NCBI GenBank assembly: GCA_020861055.1
Contig: JAJBTD010000238.1
Span: 1-21,851 of the forward strand
DNA length: 21,851 bases
Direction of reading: 5' to 3'
From: Clostridiales bacterium
Lineage (GTDB): Bacteria; Bacillota; Clostridia; Oscillospirales; Oscillospiraceae
Shown: piece by piece, positions 1-7,233 of the stretch
Layout: the number at the start of each line of letters is the position of its first letter
Numbering within the stretch: position 1 is the first letter of the stretch
Made by a program: the position numbers and the translations under genes
Notes under the pieces: model-generated
What the model was told of the DNA's origin: nothing
Database searches by the model: none
Seen by the model: only the letters and a program-made list of their open reading frames with translations

Positions 1-933
1 ATGCGGGACCCCGCCCAGACGCAGTCCTTCCAGCCCGCCCGGCCCACGCACCGGGATACAGACCGCATCCCCACGCTGGTAGAGGAGAAGCCGGTGCGGA
101 AAAAGACCGTTTGGGGCCGGATACTCACCTTTATCGTGGTCATTTTGGTCATTGTGGCCCTTGTCCTGGGCGTCAAGATGCTCTATGTCATCGGGCCGTC
201 CATGGGACTTGATCTTCCGGACCTGACGCAGCTTCCGGTGATCTCCAACCTGATCGACATGCTGCCCAGCGATGAGGATGATTCCGATACGACCCTCGAC
301 ACCACAGCGGATGCCGCCGAGGAAACTGTGACAGTCACGCCCACCGCGCTGACGCTGAACTACGAGTCGCTCACCCTCTCCGAAGGCGAGTCGATCGTCC
401 TCTCCGCCGAGCCGGATGTGGACGGTTGGGAGGGCTCCGTCACCTGGGGAACCTCCGATCAGGATGAGGCCATCTTCACCGTGACGTCGCTGAGCGCCAC
501 CACCGCTGAGATCGCCTATGTGGGCGAGGGCCGGGGCGCAGTCTCCGCCGTTGTGGGCGATGTGGTGGTCACCTGCCAGATCACCTGTGAGGCCAGCAGC
601 GCAGAGATGGAGGACGAAATCGTCGATGCGGACACTGAGTCCGACGCAGAGCTGGACGACATGAACGCAGATATCGAAGAGGAAGAGACGGATACCTCTA
701 CCGCTGAACACATTGACATTGTGCTGAAAAAGGACGACTTCACCCTGAACGCAGGCGAGAGCTACCAGCTGATGGACGAGAACGCCGATCAGGTCACCTG
801 GACTTCGTCCAACACTGCGGTTGCTACCGTCAGTGACAGCGGTGTTGTCACCGCCGTCTCCTCCGGCACTGCCACCATCACCGCCACCGGCCCCGACGGG
901 GCCACCGCCTCCGCCATTGCACGGGTACGCTAA
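1..933 (+). CDS. Membrane-anchored bacterial Ig-like (BIG2) domain protein, possibly cut at its 5' end
   Basis: I do not recognise a specific family beyond its domains. The first ~39 residues are polar and basic (RKK just before the membrane), residues ~40-65 form one hydrophobic segment, and the rest is predicted outside the cell. An Ig-like region covers ~110-197, an Asp/Glu-rich linker ~198-237, and a typical BIG2 domain ~238-309 with the pattern WTSSNTAVATVS...GVVTAVSSGTATITAT. BIG2 domains are known in adhesins and cell-wall binding proteins, so a surface or wall-associated role is inferred. The ATG is the first base of the window, so no ribosome site can be seen and the true start may lie upstream. 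It is the only plus-strand gene, converges on ftsZ, and ends at its own terminator. Confidence 0.75.
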   Translation: MRDPAQTQSFQPARPTHRDTDRIPTLVEEKPVRKKTVWGRILTFIVVILVIVALVLGVKMLYVIGPSMGLDLPDLTQLPVISNLIDMLPSDEDDSDTTLDTTADAAEETVTVTPTALTLNYESLTLSEGESIVLSAEPDVDGWEGSVTWGTSDQDEAIFTVTSLSATTAEIAYVGEGRGAVSAVVGDVVVTCQITCEASSAEMEDEIVDADTESDAELDDMNADIEEEETDTSTAEHIDIVLKKDDFTLNAGESYQLMDENADQVTWTSSNTAVATVSDSGVVTAVSSGTATITATGPDGATASAIARVR

Positions 934-955
934 CCCCCTCGTATCGTAATATATA

Positions 956-1008
956 GGACTCGCACCGGATTGGGATACCCCAGTATCCTGCCGGTGCGAG
1001 TCCTTTTT
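956..1008 (+). terminator. Intrinsic terminator of the BIG2 protein gene
   Basis: A perfect 13-bp stem (GGACTCGCACCGG / CCGGTGCGAGTCC) is followed directly by five T on the plus strand. It starts 22 bases after the stop codon of the plus-strand gene. A smaller inner hairpin (GGATA/TATCC) lies in the loop. Confidence 0.88.
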
Positions 1009-1040
1009 GGTATGCAAATTTTGCAGTTTGAAATGACATA

Positions 1041-1068
1041 AAAAGGCCGCCAGATTTCTGGCGGCCTT
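1041..1068 (-). terminator. Intrinsic terminator after ftsZ, end of the dcw cluster
   Basis: An 11-bp stem (AAGGCCGCCAG / CTGGCGGCCTT) with a 4-base loop runs into a T tract on the minus strand, 16 bases past the ftsZ stop codon. With the plus-strand terminator at 956-1008 it separates the two convergent transcripts. Confidence 0.9.
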
Positions 1069-1084
1069 GCTGTCCGATATTCGA

Positions 1085-2233
1085 TTATCTGCGCTTGTTG
1101 AAAATGGCGAAGATGTCGTCGAAGGGGTCCTCCTCCCTGGGGGCGGAGGGCTGGCTGGCGGCAGAAGTGTCCTCTGTCTCAGGAGCGGCAGTCGTCTCCT
1201 GGGCAACGGGGGCGGCAGCCTCAGTGGCGGCTACCTTCTGGGCCGCCTGGGTGAAGGGCTTGTCCACCGTCTCGCCGACCTTATCGAAGCCGGTGGCAAT
1301 GACCGTGACCCGGATCTCATCCTCCAGGGACTCGTCGAAGGTGGCGCCGAAGATGATGTTGGCGTCGGGGTTGGCAGCCTGCTGCACCAGATTGGCGGCA
1401 GTCTCCACCTCCTCCAGACCGATGTCCATGGAGCCGGTGACATTGACCAGAACGCCCTTGGCCCCGTTGATGGAGGTCTCCAGCAGCGGAGAGGTGACAG
1501 CCATCCGGGCGGCCTCCTCCGCCTTGCCCTTGCCTGCGGCACGGCCTACGCCCATATGGGCCTGGCCTGCGTCCTTCATAATGGCGGTCACATCGGCAAA
1601 GTCCAGATTGATGAAGCCCACATTCTTGATCAGGTCGGAAATGGACGCCACTGCCTGACGGAGAACGTCGTCGGCGATCTCAAAGGCGTTGGCAAAGGTG
1701 ATCTTCTGGTCGGTGGCGTGCTTGAGCCGGTCGTTGGGGATGATGACCAGGGAATCCACCTTGCCCTTGAGCTCGGCAATGCCCGCCTCAGCCTGCTGCA
1801 TTCTGCGGCGACCCTCAAAGCCGAAGGGCTTGGTCACGACACCGACGGTCAGAATGCCCTGTTCACGGGCCACCTCGGCCACCACAGGGGCGCCGCCGGT
1901 GCCGGTGCCGCCGCCCATGCCGCAGGTGACGAAGACCATATCCGTCCCCTCAAGCGCCTTGGAGATCTGGCTCCGGCTCTCCTCCGCCGCCTTCTTTCCT
2001 ACCTCCGGGTTGGCTCCGGCGCCTTTGCCGCCGGTGACCTTCTCGCCGATCTGGATCTTGGTCGTGGCGTTGGAAAAGTCCAGCTGCTGCTTGTCCGTGT
2101 TCACGGCGATAAATTCCACACCCTTGGTACCGGAGACCGCCATGCGGTTGACTACGTTGTTGCCTGCGCCGCCGACGCCGACCACCTTGATGTTGACTAC
2201 AGTTTCGGGAGCGGGTTCAAATCCAATGGACAT
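1085..2233 (-). CDS. ftsZ: Cell division GTPase FtsZ
   Basis: FtsZ is the tubulin-like GTPase that polymerises into the Z ring at midcell and recruits the division machinery. The 382-residue protein has the N-terminal nucleotide-binding start VVGVGGAGNNVVNRM (~17-31), the tubulin signature GGGTGTG at 107-113, and the T7-loop residues N209, D211 and D214 that complete the GTPase site of the next subunit. A Thr/Ala/Pro-rich linker covers ~325-365, and the protein ends in a short tail, DPFDDIFAIFNKRR, that stands where the partner-binding C-terminal peptide normally is. The start is supported by AGGAGG 8 bases upstream. It is the last gene of the cluster and has its own promoter at 2452-2480. 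No ftsA lies between ftsQ and ftsZ, unlike in Bacillus. Confidence 0.98.
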   Translation of the reverse strand: MSIGFEPAPETVVNIKVVGVGGAGNNVVNRMAVSGTKGVEFIAVNTDKQQLDFSNATTKIQIGEKVTGGKGAGANPEVGKKAAEESRSQISKALEGTDMVFVTCGMGGGTGTGGAPVVAEVAREQGILTVGVVTKPFGFEGRRRMQQAEAGIAELKGKVDSLVIIPNDRLKHATDQKITFANAFEIADDVLRQAVASISDLIKNVGFINLDFADVTAIMKDAGQAHMGVGRAAGKGKAEEAARMAVTSPLLETSINGAKGVLVNVTGSMDIGLEEVETAANLVQQAANPDANIIFGATFDESLEDEIRVTVIATGFDKVGETVDKPFTQAAQKVAATEAAAPVAQETTAAPETEDTSAASQPSAPREEDPFDDIFAIFNKRR

Positions 2234-2577
2234 CTTGGTTTCCTCCTATATTGTTCGGCCCTCTGTCTGGCCCTTCTAATGTGCAGGTTTCTGGCGCTCA
2301 CAGCGAGATTCGGCGACCCGGAGCTCTTTCCCGGCGCGCCACAAAATCGCCTCGTATTTTTGTAATAATCCGTATGAAATCAGAGCTTTGGGCACGGAAC
2401 GATACCAAATGCCCCTCAAATTCACCTCTTGACAGGGATTGACTGACTATTATTGTAAACGGAATCCGGCGGCTGGTCAATACCCTCTGCCGGATTTCTG
2501 AATGTTTTTTTCAGACCGCATTCCGTCTGTCGTCCCATTTCGCTGGAGAAGCTCCATGTCCTCTCCGGAAACTCCCG
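2234..2577 (-). other. ftsQ-ftsZ spacer holding the ftsZ leader; no gene seen
   Basis: This 344-base gap has no credible gene. From the promoter at 2452-2480 the ftsZ mRNA would have a leader of about 210 bases. An interrupted stem is possible near 2310-2345 (GGCG..CCGG / CCGG..CGCC). I see no terminator after ftsQ, so readthrough from the upstream genes into ftsZ is likely as well. Confidence 0.6.
2452..2480 (-). promoter_or_regulatory. Sigma-A promoter candidate for ftsZ
   Basis: On the minus strand TTGACC (2475-2480) and TACAAT (2452-2457) are separated by exactly 17 bases, close to the consensus TTGACA-17-TATAAT. Transcription would start near 2445. This gives ftsZ expression apart from the long upstream operon, as is common for ftsZ. 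Confidence 0.7.
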
Positions 2578-3354
2578 TCAGTCTTTGGTGAGTGCAGCCG
2601 CCACGTCCGTTTTGGTCATATCCAACTCGCCGGTATCCGTATCCGACCAGTTCTCGTCGATATAGCTCTCGTGGGCGGCCTGGAGCATTTTCAGGTCATA
2701 GTCAAAATCGTCGTTGAGGCCCATCTTCACCCGCAGGCGTCCGTCGTAGAGCATGGTCACGGTGGCCGAATCGGACAGGTCGATGGAGGCGACCCTGCTC
2801 AGCTCCTCCCCGTCCGTCAGGGCGGCCAGCAGGCCCAGCAGACCCTTCTCCTTCAAGCTGTCCTCCTCCGACACCGCCAGGTTCGTTCCGGCGGAGGGTG
2901 CCAGCAAGGTCAGTCCGGTGACAGTGGGGTAGTCTCCGCTCTCCTCCACCCGCTCCAGCAGCTTGCCCTCATAGTCGATGTACCATATCTCGCCGTCGGA
3001 CTCCACCGCCGCGGCAGGCTCCGTCTCCGTTACCTGGATAACCACCGTCTCCGGCGGTATCAGCTGTATGGAGACCTCCTTCAGGTAGGGAAGCGACTCC
3101 GCCATCCGGGTCTCAATCTCCCTTCGGGGGATCTGGAATAGATTCGTTCCCTCTTCGATATCCGCCGCAGCCAGCAGCTCCTCCTCGGTGTAACGCTCAT
3201 TTCCCTCCACCTGAATGCTGTGGGCCTTGAAAAACACCAGGGAGCCTGCCACCACAGCGGCTACAATGAGCACCACCGATAGCAGGATATAAATACGGAA
3301 CAGGGACTGGCTGCTCCGGCGCTCTTTTCGCTTGTGCTTTCGTACCGTTGCCAT
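2578..3354 (-). CDS. ftsQ: Cell division protein FtsQ/DivIB
   Basis: FtsQ (DivIB in Gram-positives) is a bitopic septal protein that works with FtsL and FtsB/DivIC to control the FtsW-PBP synthase pair. The 258-residue product has a very basic cytoplasmic head (RKHKRKERR, residues 5-13), one membrane segment (~21-42) and then a POTRA domain (~46-115: HSIQVEGNERYTEEELL...GTNLFQIPRREIE), followed by a beta domain containing WYIDYEGKLLE (~133-143). Length fits the family. AGGAG lies about 11 bases before the ATG. It starts 33 bases after the murA stop, so it is probably cotranscribed with murA. The acidic C-terminal tail is poorly conserved in this family. Confidence 0.93.
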   Translation of the reverse strand: MATVRKHKRKERRSSQSLFRIYILLSVVLIVAAVVAGSLVFFKAHSIQVEGNERYTEEELLAAADIEEGTNLFQIPRREIETRMAESLPYLKEVSIQLIPPETVVIQVTETEPAAAVESDGEIWYIDYEGKLLERVEESGDYPTVTGLTLLAPSAGTNLAVSEEDSLKEKGLLGLLAALTDGEELSRVASIDLSDSATVTMLYDGRLRVKMGLNDDFDYDLKMLQAAHESYIDENWSDTDTGELDMTKTDVAAALTKD

Positions 3355-3387
3355 AAGGCATTGTCTCCTTTTGTGCCGTCCGCTGTG

Positions 3388-4638
3388 TCACACCCGGACG
3401 ATATCTGCCCCCAGGGAACGCAGGGTCTCCGTCAGCCGCTCGTAGCCCCGGTCCAGATGATGGAGGCCGCCGATCCGGCTCTCCCCCTCTGCTGCCAGGG
3501 CAGCCACCACCAAGGCGGCTCCGCCCCGGAGGTCTGCCGCCTCCAGCCTGGCCCCTTGCAACACGGGTACGCCGCAGACCACCGCCACCCGACCTTCTAC
3601 CCGGATATTTGCCCCCATGCGGGCCAGCTCCTGGGTGTGGCGATAGCGGTTTTCAAACATGGTCTCCACAAAGACGGTGGTGCCCGCCCCTTTCGTCATG
3701 GCGGCCATGACCGGAGGCTGGGCATCGGTGGGGAAGCCCGGATAGGGGGCGGTCCGCACCGGCGGGACGGCTCTCAGGTGGCCGTCGCTGGTGAGCGTCA
3801 CCCGATGCGCCTCCTCCCGGATATCGCAGCCCGCCTGGGTCAGCAGGTCGGTGACGGGGAGAAGCTGCTCTCTGGGGACGCCCTCTACCTCGATCTTTCC
3901 TCCTGCGGCGGCTCCCGCCGCCAGCCACGTGGCGGCGCAGATGCGGTCAGAGATGACCCGATGCTCCGCCGCGCGGAGGGGAACGCCTCCGTCGACCACC
4001 ACCACAGAGCTGCCCGCCCCCTGCACTCTCGCTCCGCAGGTGCAAAGGAAATTCTGGAGATCTACAATCTCCGGCTCCCGGGCGGCATTGTAGATGGCCG
4101 TCCGCCCTTTGGCGGCGCAAGCGGCCAGCATGGCGTTCTCCGTGGCCCCCACGCTGGGGATAGTCAGGCTGATGTCGCAGCCCAGAAGTCCCCTTGTACG
4201 GCACCGGAGGCTGCCCCCCTGTTCGGCAATCTCCGCTCCCAGACGGCGCAGCGCCGACAGGTGCAGGTCGATGGGGCGCGGCCCCAGCTCGCAGCCGCCT
4301 GGCATGGAGAGCCTCGCCTCTCCCGTCCGGGCCAGCACAGCCCCCAGGAAGATCACCGACGAGCGCATCTCCCGCATGAGGTGCTCCGGGATATCGCACC
4401 GGTCCAGAGTGCTGGAGTCCACCGTTATCGTGTCCTCCTCCCGGACGACCCGGCAGCCCAGGTGCTCCAGAATGGCCACCGAGGCGGCCACATCGGACAG
4501 GTCAGGGCAGTTATGTATCACACTGACACAGCCGGAAAGCAGGGACGCCGCCAGAATGGGCAGGACGCTGTTTTTCGAGCCCTGCACAGGGACACAGCCC
4601 TCCAGTCGCCGCCCGCCGGAGATCACAATCATGCTCAT
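3388..4638 (-). CDS. murA: UDP-N-acetylglucosamine 1-carboxyvinyltransferase (MurA)
   Basis: MurA moves the enolpyruvyl group of phosphoenolpyruvate to UDP-GlcNAc, the first committed step of peptidoglycan synthesis, in the cytoplasm. The 416-residue length is typical. Visible catalytic parts are K22 and N23 in QGSKNSVLP, the active-site loop Cys116 in MPGGCELGPRPIDLHL (the fosfomycin-target cysteine, Cys115 in E. coli), and the Asp of GFPTDAQPP. This is a Cys enzyme, so fosfomycin sensitivity at the target would be expected. A murA inside the dcw cluster between murG and ftsQ is seen in part of the Firmicutes, in the place where others have murB. The start has GGGAGG 8 bases upstream, inside a hairpin described separately. 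Confidence 0.97.
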   Translation of the reverse strand: MSMIVISGGRRLEGCVPVQGSKNSVLPILAASLLSGCVSVIHNCPDLSDVAASVAILEHLGCRVVREEDTITVDSSTLDRCDIPEHLMREMRSSVIFLGAVLARTGEARLSMPGGCELGPRPIDLHLSALRRLGAEIAEQGGSLRCRTRGLLGCDISLTIPSVGATENAMLAACAAKGRTAIYNAAREPEIVDLQNFLCTCGARVQGAGSSVVVVDGGVPLRAAEHRVISDRICAATWLAAGAAAGGKIEVEGVPREQLLPVTDLLTQAGCDIREEAHRVTLTSDGHLRAVPPVRTAPYPGFPTDAQPPVMAAMTKGAGTTVFVETMFENRYRHTQELARMGANIRVEGRVAVVCGVPVLQGARLEAADLRGGAALVVAALAAEGESRIGGLHHLDRGYERLTETLRSLGADIVRV

Positions 4639-4685
4639 ACCGTTTCCTCCCCATGATTTTGTGTCATTCTATGAGAGGAAACGGT
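4639..4685 (-). promoter_or_regulatory. Hairpin enclosing the murA ribosome binding site
   Basis: In the murG-murA spacer the RNA can form a perfect 11-bp stem: ACCGUUUCCUC (4685-4675) with GAGGAAACGGU (4649-4639). A further U-G and a C-G pair extend it inward. The 3' arm carries part of the murA Shine-Dalgarno sequence and ends one base before the AUG. No U tract follows, so it is not a terminator. Sequestration of murA translation is an inference from the geometry. Confidence 0.6.
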
Positions 4686-4708
4686 CAAAGGTGAAAAATA
4701 TCTCTTCG

Positions 4709-5833
4709 TCAGGCCTGCAAAAGCTGGCTCAGCACCTGGTAAATGCGCTCATTGGCGTCGGCAACGCCCATTTTGGTCAGGGCATGGCTCATCCGCTCCA
4801 GGCCGGGGCGGTCAGAGAGCATGGAAACCACCTGGTCGTAGAGCTTATCGCCGGTGCAGTCCGGCTCCAGCATCAGGACAGCGCCTCCTTGCTCGGAGAG
4901 AACACAGGCGTTTTTCTCCTGATGGTTGGCGGTGACGTTGGGGCTGGGGACCAGGATACTGGGCTTTGCGATAGCGGAGATCTCCGAGATGGTAGAGGCC
5001 CCCGCCCGGCTGAGTACCACGTCCGCCGCCGCCATACACTCCGGCATATCGTAGATATACTCCCGCAAATCCACCCTGGGAAAGTCCTTCAGGTCGATAC
5101 CCCGGTTTTTCAGCTCCTCCATGACCCGTGGATAGTACCGCTGGCCCACGCCGTAAATGTGGTGGAAGGGGGTCCCCTCCCGGCACTCCCGGCAGACAAA
5201 GTCTACCATGTGCTCGTTCATCACCTGAGCCCCCAGGCTGCCCCAGGTGGTCAGCACCACCGGGCGCTCATCGTCATAGCCCAGGGCGTCCCTGGCCTCC
5301 TGACGGGTCAGGTGGAAGAAGTCCTCCCGGACCGGGGTGCCGGTGACCTCCACCCGTTCCGGATGGGGATAGTGCTTCCGGCTCTCCTCGAAGCCCACCA
5401 TCACCTTGTCCACCTCTTTGGCCAGAGTCTTGGTAGTGAGGCCAGGCTCGGCGTTGGACTCGTGGACGGCGGTGGGGATGCCCCGCTTTGCCGCCGCACG
5501 TACCACGGGATAGGAGGCGTATCCCCCCGTCCCCACCACCAGGTCGGGTCGGAAGTCGTCCAGGATCTTCGCCGCCTGACGGCGGGAGACGATCAGGTTT
5601 TTCGCTGTTTTCAGGTTGTGCCGCAGCCCCTCCAGGCTCAGCGACCGGTAAAAGCTGGAGATGGTGACGGTGCGGATGGGAAAGCCCTCTCTGGGAATCA
5701 GCTCCTGCTCCATGCCGCCGTCCGCGCCCACGAAGAGGATTTCCGCTCCGTCCCGCTCCTGAAACATACGGGCCAGTGCCAGGCCGGGGTTGATGTGTCC
5801 GGCGGTGCCGCCGCAGGTGAATAACACTCTCAT
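4709..5833 (-). CDS. murG: Lipid II synthase MurG (UDP-GlcNAc transferase)
   Basis: MurG adds GlcNAc from UDP-GlcNAc to lipid I, giving lipid II, at the inner face of the membrane. The 374-residue GT-B enzyme begins with the family loop TCGGTAGHINPG (6-17), including the catalytic-region His13. It continues with VGTGGYASYP (~109-118) and HESNAEPGLTTK (~133-144), and has the second Rossmann half with SRAGASTISEI, which contacts the sugar nucleotide. GAGGAAA lies about 6 bases before the ATG. It follows the ftsW stop by 31 bases, so it belongs to the same operon, and its product uses the lipid I made by MraY two genes upstream. Confidence 0.97.
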   Translation of the reverse strand: MRVLFTCGGTAGHINPGLALARMFQERDGAEILFVGADGGMEQELIPREGFPIRTVTISSFYRSLSLEGLRHNLKTAKNLIVSRRQAAKILDDFRPDLVVGTGGYASYPVVRAAAKRGIPTAVHESNAEPGLTTKTLAKEVDKVMVGFEESRKHYPHPERVEVTGTPVREDFFHLTRQEARDALGYDDERPVVLTTWGSLGAQVMNEHMVDFVCRECREGTPFHHIYGVGQRYYPRVMEELKNRGIDLKDFPRVDLREYIYDMPECMAAADVVLSRAGASTISEISAIAKPSILVPSPNVTANHQEKNACVLSEQGGAVLMLEPDCTGDKLYDQVVSMLSDRPGLERMSHALTKMGVADANERIYQVLSQLLQA

Positions 5834-5864
5834 GCTCGTTTCCTCACAAATCTTACAAGATAGG

Positions 5865-7169
5865 TCAGCCCTGTTTGGGCGCAGGTATCTGTCGGGAGAC
5901 CGACAGGACGACCCCCATCTCCGCCAGCTGTATCACCAGTGCGGTGCCTCCATAGCTGAAGAAGGGCAGCGAAATGCCGGTGTTGGGAATCAGGTTGGAG
6001 ACCACAGCGATATTCAGGAACACCTGAACCGCCAGCAGCGTGATAATGCCCACGATGAGCAGAGAGCCGAACCGGTCCCTGGAGTGGAGGGCCAGCCAGT
6101 AGCCCCGGAGCACCAGCATGGCAAACAGGATGATAATGATGGTGGCCCCGATAAAGCCCAGCTCCTCACAGACGATGGAGAAGATCAGGTCATTCTGTTC
6201 CTCCGGGACATAGCCGTACTTCTGGCGGCTCTCCCCGAAGCCCAGGCCGGTGAGCCCGCCGGAGGCAATGGCGTAGAGGCCCTGGATGATCTGGTAGCCC
6301 GTACCGGAGGCGTCCGACCAGGGGTCCAGCCAAACGGAGATGCGGCTGCTGTTGTAGCCCAGGACAAAGACGATGACGCCCAGCGCCCCCGCCACGGCTC
6401 CGCCGCCCACCACGAACCAACCCCAGTGAACGCCGGAGGCGAACAGGATAGCGGCGGCAGCCACCATGACCAGCAGGAAGCCGGACAGGTGAGGCTCCAT
6501 CAGCAGCAGCACGCCGATGATCAGCAGCACCACTGCATAGGGAATCAGCTCCCACAGGCCGATCTTCTGGCCGAACCGATAGATGCCCTGGATGGCAGGC
6601 AGCTTGCGGAACTGGCGGAACAGCGTCCCCATGTCGTAAAAGAAGGCCCGAACGGCTCCCTTCGGGCGACGGCCACGGGGTTTCTCCGGCTGAGGTTGCT
6701 CACTGCGGAGCTGAGCCAAGGGCCGCTTGGAGAGCCTTGCCGAGAAGTACATGACCACGGCGATCTTTGCGATCTCCGAGGGCTGGAAGGTGGTGAAGCC
6801 CAGGCTGATCCAGCGGCGGGCATTGTTGCTCACCACGCTGAATGGAGTAGGGATGAGTACGAACACCAGCAGGAAGATGGCGATGGCCAGGGCGATAGCC
6901 CCCAGCCAACGCATCTGCTGATAGTCGATCTTGGAGACGATGTACATCACCGCCAGGCCGATGACCGCAAAGAGAGCCTGCCGCTTGAAGTAGTAGGCAG
7001 CGTCATAGTTGGAAACCGCCTCTGTGCTGGCGGTATAGGAGGAGGCGGAATACAGCATGATCAGCCCGATGCCCAGCAGCAGCAGGGTCAGGGCCAGAAA
7101 GGGCAGGTCGACGGGCCCTTTCGCCCACTGCTGGTCACGGGGCGTATCCCGATTCGTTTTCCATGCCAT
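5865..7169 (-). CDS. ftsW: SEDS peptidoglycan glycosyltransferase FtsW (SpoVE-like)
   Basis: FtsW polymerises lipid II at the septum together with its partner class B PBP. The 434-residue product is a multi-pass membrane protein of the SEDS family. Signatures are FQPSEIAKIAVVMYFS (~128-143), the extracellular loop with GYQIIQGLYAIASGG (291-305), VPEEQNDLIF with the conserved catalytic-region Asp327, and the family end NTGISLPFFSYGGTA (396-410). An unusual basic segment of about 58 residues (~149-206), rich in Arg, Lys, Pro and Gln, sits between two membrane segments on the predicted cytoplasmic side. AAAGGAGC lies 6 bases before the ATG. FtsW, RodA and SpoVE cannot be told apart by motif alone. 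Cluster position favours FtsW, and in spore formers this copy may also serve in sporulation. Confidence 0.94.
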   Translation of the reverse strand: MAWKTNRDTPRDQQWAKGPVDLPFLALTLLLLGIGLIMLYSASSYTASTEAVSNYDAAYYFKRQALFAVIGLAVMYIVSKIDYQQMRWLGAIALAIAIFLLVFVLIPTPFSVVSNNARRWISLGFTTFQPSEIAKIAVVMYFSARLSKRPLAQLRSEQPQPEKPRGRRPKGAVRAFFYDMGTLFRQFRKLPAIQGIYRFGQKIGLWELIPYAVVLLIIGVLLLMEPHLSGFLLVMVAAAAILFASGVHWGWFVVGGGAVAGALGVIVFVLGYNSSRISVWLDPWSDASGTGYQIIQGLYAIASGGLTGLGFGESRQKYGYVPEEQNDLIFSIVCEELGFIGATIIIILFAMLVLRGYWLALHSRDRFGSLLIVGIITLLAVQVFLNIAVVSNLIPNTGISLPFFSYGGTALVIQLAEMGVVLSVSRQIPAPKQG

Positions 7170-7185
7170 TGGTTGCTCCTTTCAC

Positions 7186-7208
7186 GGGCGGCAGACAGGT
7201 CGCCGCCC
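7186..7208 (-). other. Short stem-loop just upstream of the ftsW ribosome site
   Basis: A 7-bp all-GC stem (GGGCGGC / GCCGCCC) with a 9-base loop lies in the mraY-ftsW spacer, ending a few bases before the ftsW Shine-Dalgarno. No T tract follows. Its role is unknown. It could stabilise the mRNA or be chance in GC-rich DNA. Confidence 0.4.
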
Positions 7209-7233
7209 TCCATGGGATACGGACGTCTTCCCC

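Noticed and set aside
1067..2365. Long plus-strand open frames lying over ftsZ
   Set aside because: They are antisense to a certain gene, rich in Gly, Leu and His as expected from GC-rich shadow frames, and match no known domain.
2298..2480. A 60-codon minus-strand frame in the ftsZ leader
   Set aside because: Its TTG start coincides with the -35 box of the ftsZ promoter, there is no ribosome site, and the product is not recognisable. A leader peptide cannot be excluded but is unsupported.
2495..2535. Terminator after ftsQ (CAGAC / GTCTG dyad)
   Set aside because: On the minus strand the short stem is followed by A rather than T, so it would not act as an intrinsic terminator in the direction of transcription.
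4640..4690. A promoter for murA starting with TTGACC near 4685
   Set aside because: No acceptable -10 box is found 16-18 bases downstream.
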